Source: a virus
DNA length: 64,000 bases
Reading direction: 5' to 3' (one strand)
IMG/VR virus record: IMGVR_UViG_3300050821_006672
Coordinates: 1 to 64,000 of that record
Under the pieces are notes generated by a model. That model did not search any database. It worked only from the letters and a program-made list of their open reading frames with translations, and had not been told where the DNA came from. Of this stretch, positions 46,639-56,802 are shown piece after piece. Each line of letters starts with the position of its first letter. The stretch's first letter is position 1. The position numbers and the translations under genes were made by a program.

Positions 46639-48273
46639 ATGCTCGACCGCGTAACTAAGCCAAAACCCATACGTAACGCTTCACCTAAGAGGGTGAAAGT
46701 TACTCCATGGATAGTCGCGCGAGATAGGCTCCACGCTAATCTGCTTAAGCAGCGCGAGCGCAGGCAGTCTAGTCAAACTAAGTTATTCGAGCCCGCACCT
46801 AACATCTTTCCTCCCGAGGTCGGACCAAAGGTTGCTCCCAATATGCCTAAGCTGGCGATGGACGACAATATGTCGTCTACGCTGTCGTGGGCGCAGAATG
46901 CGATACAGTCTACATTTGCGGAAGGCTTGACATTCCTCGGCTACGCTTTCCTTGCACAGCTTGCTCAACGTCCAGAATATCGCCGAGCCGCCGAAATCCT
47001 TGCGGAGGAGATGACTCGCAAATGGATCAAGCTGCAATCGGTAAGCGACGATATCGACAAGACGGATCGCATCAAAATACTCACCGATGTCATTGATAAG
47101 TTCAAGATCAAAGATCATTTCCGCAAGCTCGCCGAACAAGATAACTATTTTGGTCGCGCGCATCTCTACGTTGATCTTAAAGGAGCGAAAGACGACCACG
47201 ACGAGCTGAAGACCTCGATTGGTACGGGCCGCGACGATACATCTAAGCTCAAAGTCGGTCAGGGGAGTTTGCTAGGCTTTAAATGCGTTGAGGCTGTGTG
47301 GTGTTATCCGACTACTTACGACTCCTACGATCCACTAGCGGGCGATTGGTACAATCCCACTCTGTGGTACGTAATGGCGAGGCCTATTCATGCCACCCGA
47401 CTTCTCAAATTTGTCTGCCGAGAGGTCCCCGACCTCCTCAAGCCCGCTTACGCTTTTGGAGGGTTGTCGCTTTCGCAGATGGGCAAACCTTATGTCGATA
47501 ATTGGCTTAGAACGAGACAGAGTATTGCCGATCTTATCCACTCATTCTCCGTATTTGTTCTTAAGACCAACTTATCTTCGTCTCTCCAAGACGGAGGCGA
47601 AGAGTTCTTCGAGCGATTGAACCTCTTCGTATCCAACCGCGATAACCAAGGCGTGATGGCGATCGATAAGGATACGGAGGATTTTGGTAATGTCTCGGCC
47701 TCGATTGCTGGCCTCGAAGGACTGCAGGCGCAGACGCAGGAACATCTGTGCGCGGTTTGGGGTATCCCCGCTATCAAATACCTCAACATCCAGCCAGCGG
47801 GCTTTAATGCAAGTTCCGAGGGTGAAATCCGAACGTTCTACGATACCATCTTGGCTTTGCAAGAGCGTTTCTTCCGACCTAACTTGACGCGGGTACTCGA
47901 TTTCATAATGCTCCATCTGTGGGGCGAGGTCGATCAGGAGATTACATTTGCGTTCGAACCGCTATGGTCGCTCGATGAAGAGCGTATGGCGGCTAAGCGC
48001 AAGACAGAGGCGGATACGGATGTAGCGCTTATGGATGCGTCCGTACTTTCTCCGGAAGAAATACGTAAGCGCGTAGCGGCTGATCCCAATTCTCCTTACT
48101 CGTCGATTGACGTAGACGACTTGCCTGAGCCGCCTGCTGAGGAAGGGATGGGAGGCGAAATGGAGGGAGAAGGTGGTGAAGAAACCGAAAACTCTGAGGC
48201 CCCTTCATCCGAACACAGGGATCGAGGCGGCGTATCGCAAGAAGATAATGGCCCTAGTAGAAGAGATGAATGA
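46639..48273 (+). CDS. Portal protein (DUF1073-type)
   Basis: 544 residues. RPEYRRAAEILAEEMTRKW, the Gly/Tyr-rich DNYFGRAHLYVD strand and the later GIPAIKYLN...GFNASSEGEIRTFYD match the portal proteins of the DUF1073 group. It forms the ring through which DNA enters and leaves the head. An acidic Gly/Glu-rich tail (EEGMGGEMEGEGGEE) overlaps the MuF gene by 101 bases. Confidence 0.87.
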   Translation: MLDRVTKPKPIRNASPKRVKVTPWIVARDRLHANLLKQRERRQSSQTKLFEPAPNIFPPEVGPKVAPNMPKLAMDDNMSSTLSWAQNAIQSTFAEGLTFLGYAFLAQLAQRPEYRRAAEILAEEMTRKWIKLQSVSDDIDKTDRIKILTDVIDKFKIKDHFRKLAEQDNYFGRAHLYVDLKGAKDDHDELKTSIGTGRDDTSKLKVGQGSLLGFKCVEAVWCYPTTYDSYDPLAGDWYNPTLWYVMARPIHATRLLKFVCREVPDLLKPAYAFGGLSLSQMGKPYVDNWLRTRQSIADLIHSFSVFVLKTNLSSSLQDGGEEFFERLNLFVSNRDNQGVMAIDKDTEDFGNVSASIAGLEGLQAQTQEHLCAVWGIPAIKYLNIQPAGFNASSEGEIRTFYDTILALQERFFRPNLTRVLDFIMLHLWGEVDQEITFAFEPLWSLDEERMAAKRKTEADTDVALMDASVLSPEEIRKRVAADPNSPYSSIDVDDLPEPPAEEGMGGEMEGEGGEETENSEAPSSEHRDRGGVSQEDNGPSRRDE

Positions 48274-48961
48274 CTCTATCCGACATTGGCTTGAGGCTTC
48301 TTATCGCAAGAATGAGCCAATACTGGCGCAGGATGCCTTGCCGGCAAACAAGCTGCGCAAGACTAGGCAAGAGTTGCGCAAGCGCTGGGAGAAGCGTTTC
48401 GATGATATGGCGCCGAAGCTGGCTGAGTATTTTGCGAAGACTGTTTCACGTCGTTCGGATTCGACGCTCCAACGTATCTTCAACCAAGGCGGCGTGTCCG
48501 TTAAGTTCAAGGCAACAAAGGCGCAGAACGATGTATTACAAGCCTCGGTACATGAGAATGTATCTCTTATCCGATCGATACCAGCGCGACATCTGGACGA
48601 GATTGAGGGCTTGGTAATGCGTTCGGTACAGCAAGGCCGTAACCTGGGCGAGTTGAGCAAGGAGCTAAACAAGCGTTTTGGAGTAACGAGGCGTAGGGCG
48701 GCTCTTATCGCGCGAGATCAAAACAATAAGGCTAGCGCCAGCTTCCATCGTGTAAGACAGCTTGAGTTAGGAATAACTCGCGCTTTGTGGGTTCACAGCG
48801 GCGGTGGTAAGCATCCTCGTCCTACTCATGTAAAAAATAATGGCAAATCTTTCGACGTAGCCAAGGGATGGCTCGACCCTGCTATCGGCAAGCGCATATG
48901 GCCTGGTACTGAAATTCAATGCAGATGCGTCAGCCGCGCAGTAGTTCCTGGATTTAGTTGA
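48173..48961 (+). CDS. MuF-type minor head protein
   Basis: 262 residues from GTG 48173 with GGAGGGAG upstream, inside the portal tail. The C-terminal half has RRRAALIARDQNNKASASFHRVRQ in outline and the terminal CRCVSR motif typical of the Mu F domain. A minor capsid/morphogenesis protein that binds the portal. Confidence 0.87.
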   Translation: MVKKPKTLRPLHPNTGIEAAYRKKIMALVEEMNDSIRHWLEASYRKNEPILAQDALPANKLRKTRQELRKRWEKRFDDMAPKLAEYFAKTVSRRSDSTLQRIFNQGGVSVKFKATKAQNDVLQASVHENVSLIRSIPARHLDEIEGLVMRSVQQGRNLGELSKELNKRFGVTRRRAALIARDQNNKASASFHRVRQLELGITRALWVHSGGGKHPRPTHVKNNGKSFDVAKGWLDPAIGKRIWPGTEIQCRCVSRAVVPGFS

Positions 48962-49770
48962 TGCCTGGCGGCTATCCCTTTGGTATAGAGTGCTGTAATG
49001 CGCAGGACGTGGGCACGATATCCAGCGGCTCGGTTGGAACGTCCGTTACTTGCGGTACGGCAAACGTCAAGGGCGGCTGGACACAGCTTATCTCGTCTTT
49101 AGGCGCCGATTGTTGCTGGACAGTAGTAGAATTGGCCTGCTTATCGCTTGCCAAAAGCGTGTTGGTGGACATCGGTATTGGCAGTCTTAATAATGAACAG
49201 CCTGTAGTAAACAATTTATGGTTTAGAAGCCCGGCTGGGGTTGGATCAATTGATGTTGTTAAGTACTGTTTCCCTCTACAAATACCCTCGGGCTCTCGGA
49301 TATCTGTAAGAGGTCAGTCGAATACTGCGGCACAGGTATTTACAGCGAAGATGTCCTGCTATGATGGCGCTTTTACTATGATGGAGGGCGCTGCTAGGAT
49401 CGATATGGTAGGGGTCAGTACCGCCACCAGCAGTGGTACTGCAGTTATGCCAAACGCAACGGCTAACACGAAAGGGAGCTTTGCCCAATTAATCCTTTCC
49501 ACAACTAAGGACTATTGTGGACTAATTGTGGTAGTAGGTTTGATAGGTACAGTATCAACTGATTACCTTTTCGATATTGCTATTGGAGGGGCTGGTAGCG
49601 AACAAGTAATTATTCCAAATATACACGGAATGCCGCAGACCTCTGCCCCTATGATGACCGTTTTTGTGCCAATCCCTGTACCGAGTGGGTCGAGACTATC
49701 GGCTAGAGCCCAGGCAAATGGAGCTTCTGCTGCCAACTGTCAAATTGCGGCGGGAGGGATTTATATATGA
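48961..49770 (+). CDS. Duplicated beta-domain virion protein
   Basis: 269 residues from ATG 48961 (TGATG with the MuF stop). Two copies of one domain can be aligned: about 25-120 and 145-250, each ending IPxPSGSRxSxRxQ. Gly/Ser/Val-rich beta sequence with several Cys. Likely a head-decoration or tail-tube-associated protein; no named family recognised. Confidence 0.65.
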   Translation: MPGGYPFGIECCNAQDVGTISSGSVGTSVTCGTANVKGGWTQLISSLGADCCWTVVELACLSLAKSVLVDIGIGSLNNEQPVVNNLWFRSPAGVGSIDVVKYCFPLQIPSGSRISVRGQSNTAAQVFTAKMSCYDGAFTMMEGAARIDMVGVSTATSSGTAVMPNATANTKGSFAQLILSTTKDYCGLIVVVGLIGTVSTDYLFDIAIGGAGSEQVIIPNIHGMPQTSAPMMTVFVPIPVPSGSRLSARAQANGASAANCQIAAGGIYI

Positions 49771-50096
49771 CTTGGACACTCTCCCAAAGCGGTACTACAT
49801 CGGCGCTTTCCATAGGCGTCGAAACAACTTTGGCTACAGATACCAATAACGCTACATTTGTGTTGGAGGTGGATACGAGCAATCTGACGCTTGGGGATGA
49901 ATTGGAGATACGTATTTACACCATTATGTTGGGTGGGGGTTCTCTTACTCAGGCGTGGAAGGGTGCGTACCAACACGCACAGATAAATAACCACAAGATC
50001 AGCCCCCCAGTTGCTAGTGACCAGTCGATTAAGTGTACGCTTAACCAGACGGCTGGGACTGGACGAACGTTTGCTTGGAAGATGTTGAGAATATAG
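49767..50096 (+). CDS. Small beta-rich virion protein
   Basis: 109 residues, all-beta pattern with TLGDELEIRIYTIML and a KMLRI end. ATGA-coupled to the preceding gene. Probably a minor structural or adaptor protein. No family recognised. Confidence 0.55.
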   Translation: MTWTLSQSGTTSALSIGVETTLATDTNNATFVLEVDTSNLTLGDELEIRIYTIMLGGGSLTQAWKGAYQHAQINNHKISPPVASDQSIKCTLNQTAGTGRTFAWKMLRI

Positions 50097-50101
50097 CGAA
50101 G

Positions 50102-50251
50102 ATGTTCAATTTACAGAATTACGGACTGACTACGGAATTGCCAGCTGCTAGTACTTCTTCGAATACTTACGCTCAGGGATTTTTCATGGTCCCATGCTTA
50201 ACTTGGTTTGTGTTGTGGATTAGCGTCGTGGGTGCGGGCGTATGGCTCTGA
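50102..50251 (+). CDS. 49-residue protein with one membrane-like span
   Basis: MFNLQNYGLTTELPAAST, then a hydrophobic C-terminal FFMVPCLTWFVLWISVVGA. Its end overlaps the next start by ten bases in another frame. It could be a membrane peptide embedded in the structural operon or a hydrophobic virion peptide. Confidence 0.5.
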   Translation: MFNLQNYGLTTELPAASTSSNTYAQGFFMVPCLTWFVLWISVVGAGVWL

Positions 50252-50898
50252 TATTTAGAGGAGGGGGTTTTATTCCTCCAGCAATTGCGGGTGGCCTTGT
50301 TGTATTAGATGCTGTCGGTACTGTAACTCAGCATACAACAACTTATACTGGAATGACAGTTGGTTCTGGGTTAGTTGGTGGTGCACTGGTAATTGTGATA
50401 AATACTGCGACAGCTCAAACGGTTACGTCTGTCCCTGTGTGGGGTTCACAGACAATGACGTTGATAGGCTCCGTAAATCTTGGTAATGTTGGGGTAACTG
50501 GCGCAACAACATACATGTATGGATTATTAAATCCCCAGTCTGGTAATCAAACTGTGACGTATGCATTAACTGGTAACAACGCTAGTGTTTGTGGCATCTC
50601 ATTCAGCGGAGTCAATTCGGTATTTGGAACAGCGTTCCAACACTATAATTCTAACGGTGCTATTGCGTCGTCAATTTCTACGTCCATTGTGAGTGCTACC
50701 AACCATATGGTTTTGGGTGTGGCTGGAGACCCGCAAAACAGCATCAACACCATTTCTGGTACGCAAAAATGGCTTAGCAATGCTTTCATTGTTGATACTG
50801 CAGGCTGTATCAATCCGGGTGCGGCCAGTGTCAATGTTTCAGCAACATTCAGTGCGGCAGATCAAGTCGGCGTAGCTGGTGTGGACATAAGCTTCTAG
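50242..50898 (+). CDS. Beta-rich virion protein, related to the 45975-46637 product
   Basis: 218 residues of Gly/Thr/Val/Ala-rich beta sequence with TYTGMTVGSGLVGGALV and an end VGVAGVDISF. Layout like the other decoration-type protein of this operon. Immediately upstream of the tailspike; may attach to or stabilise it. Confidence 0.55.
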   Translation: MALIFRGGGFIPPAIAGGLVVLDAVGTVTQHTTTYTGMTVGSGLVGGALVIVINTATAQTVTSVPVWGSQTMTLIGSVNLGNVGVTGATTYMYGLLNPQSGNQTVTYALTGNNASVCGISFSGVNSVFGTAFQHYNSNGAIASSISTSIVSATNHMVLGVAGDPQNSINTISGTQKWLSNAFIVDTAGCINPGAASVNVSATFSAADQVGVAGVDISF

Positions 50899-50899
50899 G

Positions 50900-53800
50900 A
50901 TGTCACTCGACGCTGAAAATGTTTCAGGCCAAGGTGGCGGTTCCAATCTTGTGTATAGGAACCTGCGTTCTTCTGCCTTTGGGGATTTTCCATCCTATAA
51001 CACAACTGACAGGCCGGCGCGTAGTTCTGCCGATTGGTTGCATATGGATGGGTTACTATTGTGTTATCCTTACGACCTCACTGCGATGGGGACGTGGGGA
51101 ACTAACATATCGACAGCGAAGGGTTTTCGTTATGTATGGTTCATAGCCCCTGACCATGATTCTGAATATGCGTGGGGCCTTGACGCGGAAATGATTTATC
51201 GTGGGTTCAGTAATGACCCAACAATACTGCCTGATCCCTCGACGCTTGTTCCTATCGTTTCAGTGCTCGGTACCACGCAGACGGGCACGGCTGCTAGTTT
51301 TACGGCGTCTATTGCTGGCGATGGAGTAACATTGAATGTATCTGGAATCTCGTCGGGCATTATTGCTTTAGGCTATCAGATTGCTGGTACAGGTATTACC
51401 GGATCACCCCATATTGTGTCTATGGGAACTGGGATGGGAGGTACGGGTACTTACGTCTTATCGGTTAACCAGGGTGGAGCTATTGGTAGCGAGGGGATGA
51501 CGGCCACTGTGACAGGCAGTGGGCTATTTAATGGCCACTTTTTTCCGTGGTTTGTGTTCAATGCAGATACCAATCAGGGTCATCTCTATCTCCAATGCAT
51601 CGTCACGTCCGGCATCAATGATAACGCTTGGAACGAAGGCTGTTGGACGACAACAGATATTGATAACTACACTTTCCAAGGCATTGCGTTTACTAACAGT
51701 CTAAACCCCGGTTTCGGCTTTGCCTCGGGGATGACGGTGTATCGTCTCGGCGTCAATAATTGGATAGCTTTTGGGTCGGCGGACACGGGTTCTAACGACG
51801 GCAAAAAAGGCTACTGGACATCAACAGATGGCCTGCGCTTTACGTTCCAGGGGCAGATAACCGGCAAGGTTGGGTCTAGTGTTTATACTATCCAGGGGGC
51901 GCCTAAGTTCACGGTCGGGGGGCAGGATTATGTTCTGACGTGGGAGGACGCGAGGGGCAATGCATGGAGTAGTTCGACGACTTATGCTATTGGAGATCGC
52001 GCAAATATTATAACTTACAGCGGACCTCGCAACGAGCATTATTACGAGTTTCAGACTTACCAGTCGTTGACTAACGGTAATCTGAATAACAACCCATCTA
52101 CTAGTCCGGCGAATTGGGTCACTGTGACTGATGGTGGGCAGTTTCTCGCGCAAGTCGTAATCGATTCACATGGCAACGTTTTAGCCTCTCCTGCTCCGGT
52201 TAGACAGTCGGCTATGTATACGGGAACGTTTCCTGGCCCTACTTACGTCAGCTATGTTAGCGGCATCATGGAGAGTGGTTTTTGCGTTGCGCTCGTTCTT
52301 CATGGATTTTACCCAGCACTGAATCCAGCGACACTTCCTGCGCCCTATATTCAGGGCGGTGGGTTGAGTGAAGAATACCTAGACGTATATCCGGTTATTG
52401 TGGACGCAACAGCAGCACCTAACGCTGCTCCATTTGGAGTTAGGTGTTCATGCGCTGGTGGCAACATCCTGATCCGTTGGTTTGATATCAGCCCTGGACA
52501 CAATTACCGCGTCAAGCGTGCGACGAGTCTTGGGGGCACCTACGCGAACCTCGCTGACGTGACAGTTGGACAATACATTGATACGACTGGGACGCTTGGG
52601 ACGGTTTACTATTATAAGGTCGTGACGCTCAATGGTGGTGTTGAAAAAGATTCGCGTACTGTCAGCACTTATTGCGGTCAGTATGACAGCTTCACTTGCG
52701 CTCATGTGACGCGCGCTCTGGCGGCTGGTGCGGATGCGACAACGATATCTGAGTGGCGCATTGCCAAGGTGGTGCGGTGGCTCATTGAGCATGATAAGCT
52801 CAAGCACCTCCGTGTGGGGACGGCTGCTTGGATGGGCGTCGTTCAGGATGGCAGTCACAACATCAGCAGGATATTCGATCTCGGCACTACTCTCTTGCCC
52901 CGGATGGGCGACCTAACACCAACAACGGCTACGGGGACGACTTACAGTGCGACAGCGATCAATTCAGTAACACCGGGATGGATTAACGCCAACAATAACT
53001 CATTTGGAATGTACGGTAATTTTGGCAAAGGGACAGGATCGCAGGGGCGTTTGAATAATATCCGTAAGTGGGATGCCTGCACGTTCTTTGCCAGCTACCA
53101 AAAGTCAAATGCTAATCAGACAACATTCGTGTCCACTGGGGAATTTAACAGCGGCTTGACGCTTCGAGTCGCAGCAGGTTCACCCGGCACGCCGCAATTC
53201 CTGATGGCAGACAAGGTGACGAGCCACACTGCAACGGGGCCGGCGTTGTCTGGCGCAACACCCCACATCATTGCCGGCACTTACGACGGGAATGGTACGG
53301 CCAAGTGCTATACAGAAGGTGTGGCCGGCACTCCTGTTACTGGGATTGCAGACAATTCGGTATTGCTTGGGCAGACAGGTGTGGCGGTTCTTAATTTTTT
53401 CTTAGGGACTGGGACTACGAGCCTAAAGTTTGGTGCCAATTCCTCTCCCCCAGGGCCAGGGGGAACCTATGTATTTGAGAACAACGAAGCTCAGTATAAC
53501 GGGCATGCGAATTTTGGATTCGACGTACTGTTTACCGATCCCGAGATTGCTTCGTTCACCCAACTACTTCGCGACGATACGACGGCCACTATAGTTGACG
53601 ATATTAAGGCCACCTACGGCGCGAAGGGTGATGGCCAGAAACTGCTGTCTACCTGGACTACTAGCGGGATGACGCTGACGTGCAATGGCACCAGCCCATT
53701 TGTTTCCGGCGACACTGGCAAGTATTTTGCGTTGAGTGGTGCTGGCACTGCTGGCGGCATATTAAGTGGAACGCTGACTTTTGTTAGTTCCACTCAGGTA

Positions 53801-55702
53801 ACAATGAGCGTCAGCGCTATCACGCCTTTGACTTCTTCGTCGCAGACATTAGAATGGGGAACGAACGATAGCGCCACTTTTGCTGCTTTTAATACTGCGA
53901 GGGCGGGCAGCACATCTCCGGTTGAATTGGATATTCCTGCTGGGCGGTATTGCTTCATGGGGGCTGGGTTGGGGATTGGTTTTACTTGGAACGTAAAAAA
54001 TCTTCGCGTTGTTGGTAGCGGAACTGCGGTGTTCACGGATATGTCCGGAACAGGGAGAGGATGGTTCTTGGGCGGTTGCGCGGGAGGTCAATCGAATAAT
54101 AACACGAGTCAGGCTCGTACCAGTACCGCGAACGCCGGTAGTTCGATGATCACCCTGAAGAACTCCTCCGATGCCTCGCGGTTCTCTCCGCCATGTTGGG
54201 CATTGATGACCGGATTAGATATACAAGGATTCGGATATCCGAGTAACCAGCAATTTTATGAGTGGGTATACGTTACGTCGATTGTTGGCGCGGCTGTTAA
54301 TCTGCAGTCGCCGCTCGTCAACACTTACAAAGATACGTGGCCGGTATTCAACGCCGGCAATGCTAGTAATGTAGACTGTGGGGGTCCTGCTACGCTCTAC
54401 GCGATCGAGGCGGGGTGGGATTGTGACCATGAATACGTCAACATCCAGCAAGAATCGACTGGGCAAATAAATAGCATCGGCCGTAACGTCACTTATACTG
54501 GAGGTGGTTCCATCGCCGGCAACAGTGCGGGATGTTGTGTCTACCCTTCGAGAAATAAGGTGTGGACGTGCAATGGCGTGGACACGACGGCTGGTAGTTC
54601 TGAGATCGATAAGTTGATTGCCAACGTGGTCGTGAATGGTGGTCATTGGAGTAGACCAAAAACCCAGAGTCCATCCCCAGATAGTATGACGTTTGAGAAC
54701 GTTGTCATGAACAGCAATATGCTGGGGTCACCGAAGAATACGAGTCTCAAGGGCTGCTACCTCAACGGCGGCGCGTCATTTGGGCCAACTGCTTTTGGCT
54801 ACGGAACGTCTGTTTATTCCGAGGCGTGTTCTTTTGCTAATGTGGGTGCCAGTAGCGGTTTTATCGGCGGAGTAGCTGAGAGCGACGTGTTGGGGGCTGG
54901 GGCGTACCAATTCATTGGCGGCGGGATCATCAAGAGACTTAAGTCTGGTGGATCAGGATCGCCCCCTCAATGGGGAACTTCTAATGGAATTTGTTTCATC
55001 GGCACTAATTCTCTGACCACAGAATATATATTTCAAGTCACAGATATTTACGAGGATGGGACTTATATTTACATTCGAACTACACTGGACGGATTTCCGA
55101 CTATTCCTGGCCCCACGTGGAACATTCACACTCACCCGTGCCCGCAGCTTACTATGGTTGCGTGCGTAGGCTGCGTTGATGCAATCGATATGTCGGGGGC
55201 ACCGACTGCTAGAGCACCGATATACTCATACACCAAGCGGACGTTCTCAAACTGGGCTGCTCAGCAGCAGAGCACATCTTGGATTTGGGGAAGGTTGGTA
55301 TCGTATACGCTTGGCGGATATCCAGGAGATACACCTTATACGGGTGTGTTAGGTACGCTAAAGCTGGAGCCTGCAGCACAGTTGGGAGCGGCCTGCGTTT
55401 CTCCTACGGGAGGAGCCTCTATATTCTATGATCCAGTGTTAAACATGATAGTTGGAGGGCAGCGTATTCTACTACCTGGGTCTGTTTCTGCACAATCAGG
55501 CGATGTCCTTGGCGCAGCTCCAGGAGCATTATGGTTTACCAAGAGCGTGTCTCCATTTCTAGACAGTAGCATTTCGGGAGAATCCTCTTCTGTTTGGCCA
55601 ACGATTACTATTGAGCTAGTAACTGATCAGACTGTTATTCAAGTTCCTTACCAAACTAATCTACCTAGCAGCCAGCGTGGTTTTTTCCGTCATGTCGTCT
55701 AA
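50900..55702 (+). CDS. Very large tailspike with glycan-binding and beta-helix domains
   Basis: 1600 residues. The order visible is: an N-terminal region (1-120); a phage Ig-like insert (134-190); a beta-propeller-like, GH43-like region (to about 350); a CBM5/12-like segment (AWSSSTTYAIGDRANI); an FN3-like domain near 510-590; a LamG-like region near 700-860; and a pectate-lyase-type right-handed beta-helix from about 900 (ATYGAKGDGQ). It is likely the receptor-binding and polysaccharide-degrading tailspike. Enzyme specificity cannot be read. Confidence 0.82.
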   Translation: MSLDAENVSGQGGGSNLVYRNLRSSAFGDFPSYNTTDRPARSSADWLHMDGLLLCYPYDLTAMGTWGTNISTAKGFRYVWFIAPDHDSEYAWGLDAEMIYRGFSNDPTILPDPSTLVPIVSVLGTTQTGTAASFTASIAGDGVTLNVSGISSGIIALGYQIAGTGITGSPHIVSMGTGMGGTGTYVLSVNQGGAIGSEGMTATVTGSGLFNGHFFPWFVFNADTNQGHLYLQCIVTSGINDNAWNEGCWTTTDIDNYTFQGIAFTNSLNPGFGFASGMTVYRLGVNNWIAFGSADTGSNDGKKGYWTSTDGLRFTFQGQITGKVGSSVYTIQGAPKFTVGGQDYVLTWEDARGNAWSSSTTYAIGDRANIITYSGPRNEHYYEFQTYQSLTNGNLNNNPSTSPANWVTVTDGGQFLAQVVIDSHGNVLASPAPVRQSAMYTGTFPGPTYVSYVSGIMESGFCVALVLHGFYPALNPATLPAPYIQGGGLSEEYLDVYPVIVDATAAPNAAPFGVRCSCAGGNILIRWFDISPGHNYRVKRATSLGGTYANLADVTVGQYIDTTGTLGTVYYYKVVTLNGGVEKDSRTVSTYCGQYDSFTCAHVTRALAAGADATTISEWRIAKVVRWLIEHDKLKHLRVGTAAWMGVVQDGSHNISRIFDLGTTLLPRMGDLTPTTATGTTYSATAINSVTPGWINANNNSFGMYGNFGKGTGSQGRLNNIRKWDACTFFASYQKSNANQTTFVSTGEFNSGLTLRVAAGSPGTPQFLMADKVTSHTATGPALSGATPHIIAGTYDGNGTAKCYTEGVAGTPVTGIADNSVLLGQTGVAVLNFFLGTGTTSLKFGANSSPPGPGGTYVFENNEAQYNGHANFGFDVLFTDPEIASFTQLLRDDTTATIVDDIKATYGAKGDGQKLLSTWTTSGMTLTCNGTSPFVSGDTGKYFALSGAGTAGGILSGTLTFVSSTQVTMSVSAITPLTSSSQTLEWGTNDSATFAAFNTARAGSTSPVELDIPAGRYCFMGAGLGIGFTWNVKNLRVVGSGTAVFTDMSGTGRGWFLGGCAGGQSNNNTSQARTSTANAGSSMITLKNSSDASRFSPPCWALMTGLDIQGFGYPSNQQFYEWVYVTSIVGAAVNLQSPLVNTYKDTWPVFNAGNASNVDCGGPATLYAIEAGWDCDHEYVNIQQESTGQINSIGRNVTYTGGGSIAGNSAGCCVYPSRNKVWTCNGVDTTAGSSEIDKLIANVVVNGGHWSRPKTQSPSPDSMTFENVVMNSNMLGSPKNTSLKGCYLNGGASFGPTAFGYGTSVYSEACSFANVGASSGFIGGVAESDVLGAGAYQFIGGGIIKRLKSGGSGSPPQWGTSNGICFIGTNSLTTEYIFQVTDIYEDGTYIYIRTTLDGFPTIPGPTWNIHTHPCPQLTMVACVGCVDAIDMSGAPTARAPIYSYTKRTFSNWAAQQQSTSWIWGRLVSYTLGGYPGDTPYTGVLGTLKLEPAAQLGAACVSPTGGASIFYDPVLNMIVGGQRILLPGSVSAQSGDVLGAAPGALWFTKSVSPFLDSSISGESSSVWPTITIELVTDQTVIQVPYQTNLPSSQRGFFRHVV

Positions 55703-55988
55703 ATCAATCTTTAACGGCTCCGGCTACTTCCTCAGCGACAACCGCGCTTCGGGTGGAAAGCTCGAAGAAGATGATCTCTTAGGGTGTGGGCACTGCCCCC
55801 GTCCTGTCAAGAAGCGTAAATGGTCTCTTAAAGGGGGAATGTGTTTCGTTTGTGCTAACGCGCTGTGTTTCGAATGCTATTCAAAAGTTCACATAACCGG
55901 TTGTACGGGGCCGGATGTAGACAAACTCCTGCGGGCGGTTAACGAAGAATACCGCAAGCAGCAGAATGCCAAAGTGCTTGGCATTTGA
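55692..55988 (+). CDS. Small Cys-rich zinc-finger-like protein
   Basis: 98 residues from ATG 55692, in the end of the tailspike gene. GCGHCPRP, GGMCFVCANALCFECYS and TGC supply eight Cys plus a His, the layout of a double zinc knuckle found in small phage proteins next to tail genes. Function unknown. Confidence 0.7.
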   Translation: MSSKSIFNGSGYFLSDNRASGGKLEEDDLLGCGHCPRPVKKRKWSLKGGMCFVCANALCFECYSKVHITGCTGPDVDKLLRAVNEEYRKQQNAKVLGI

Positions 55989-56033
55989 AAGAGGCCTGGA
56001 GTGGTGACTAGGCATGACTAAAGGAGCAAGACA

Positions 56034-56507
56034 ATGCCTACGATGACTTCAGGTAACGGTGCTTTCACGCCGAGCACCAGCACCGACAATTGGACTTGGG
56101 ATACCCAAACCGCCAACGTATTTGGCAAAGTGGTCGCGATTGGTTGGGGTGGTCGCCTTACGACCTCGACCGCATATCGTACTCGATGGACCCGACCGAC
56201 CACCGCCGCTGCCGGTACCTTCACGGCCTTGACCTCTGCGTTCCATCAGCCGAACTACACTTCATTCGGTTCTCGCGTTGGTACTTTCAGCAACGCTGCG
56301 ACGCTCGCGTCCGATCCTAGTGGCAATCTTTGGGCGCAAGATTGGAACGCGCAAGGCGGTGTCGGCATGATCGTCATGCCCCTTGCAAACCCCTGGTGGT
56401 GCGTTGGTGCGGCGGGTGCTGGCGCTTTGCAAGGCCAGATTTCATGCCGCAACATCGCTGGTACTGACGCTTCCGGCAGTAGCTATGAAGTCACGATCGA
56501 GGAGTAA
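56034..56507 (+). CDS. Beta-rich virion protein
   Basis: 157 residues: Thr/Ser/Trp/Ala-rich with WTWDTQTANVFGKVV and an end YEVTIEE. AAAGGAG is present before the ATG, one of the strongest ribosome sites of the late region, suggesting high expression, e.g. a decoration or tail protein. No family recognised. Confidence 0.6.
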   Translation: MPTMTSGNGAFTPSTSTDNWTWDTQTANVFGKVVAIGWGGRLTTSTAYRTRWTRPTTAAAGTFTALTSAFHQPNYTSFGSRVGTFSNAATLASDPSGNLWAQDWNAQGGVGMIVMPLANPWWCVGAAGAGALQGQISCRNIAGTDASGSSYEVTIEE

Positions 56508-56512
56508 TTGCT

Positions 56513-56800
56513 ATGGCAGTCAACATCAAGTTTAGAGGCGTCAATCGCGCCGATGCCTTCGACGAACTGGCACACGCGGATAACGTTCCTTCGGGTCTGC
56601 GCCAACTTGTTCACACTGCAATCGACCAGCTTCCCGAGTCTGAACTGGAAGTCGAGATTGCCTACGATAGAGACGATAGCGGCGTGACGGCGAGTGTTGC
56701 TGTAAAAGTGCTGGGCCTTGCGCGACCGATGCCAGTGACTTTTACGCGTGATCAAGTGGTCGAACAGCGTAATCGAACCGGCACGATTATGAAGGGCTGA
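56513..56800 (+). CDS. Small virion-region protein
   Basis: 95 residues, starting MAVNIKFRGVNRADAFDELA, alpha/beta with an acidic middle. GAGGAG precedes the ATG. Co-expressed with virion genes. Function unknown. Confidence 0.55.
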   Translation: MAVNIKFRGVNRADAFDELAHADNVPSGLRQLVHTAIDQLPESELEVEIAYDRDDSGVTASVAVKVLGLARPMPVTFTRDQVVEQRNRTGTIMKG

Positions 56801-56802
56801 CC

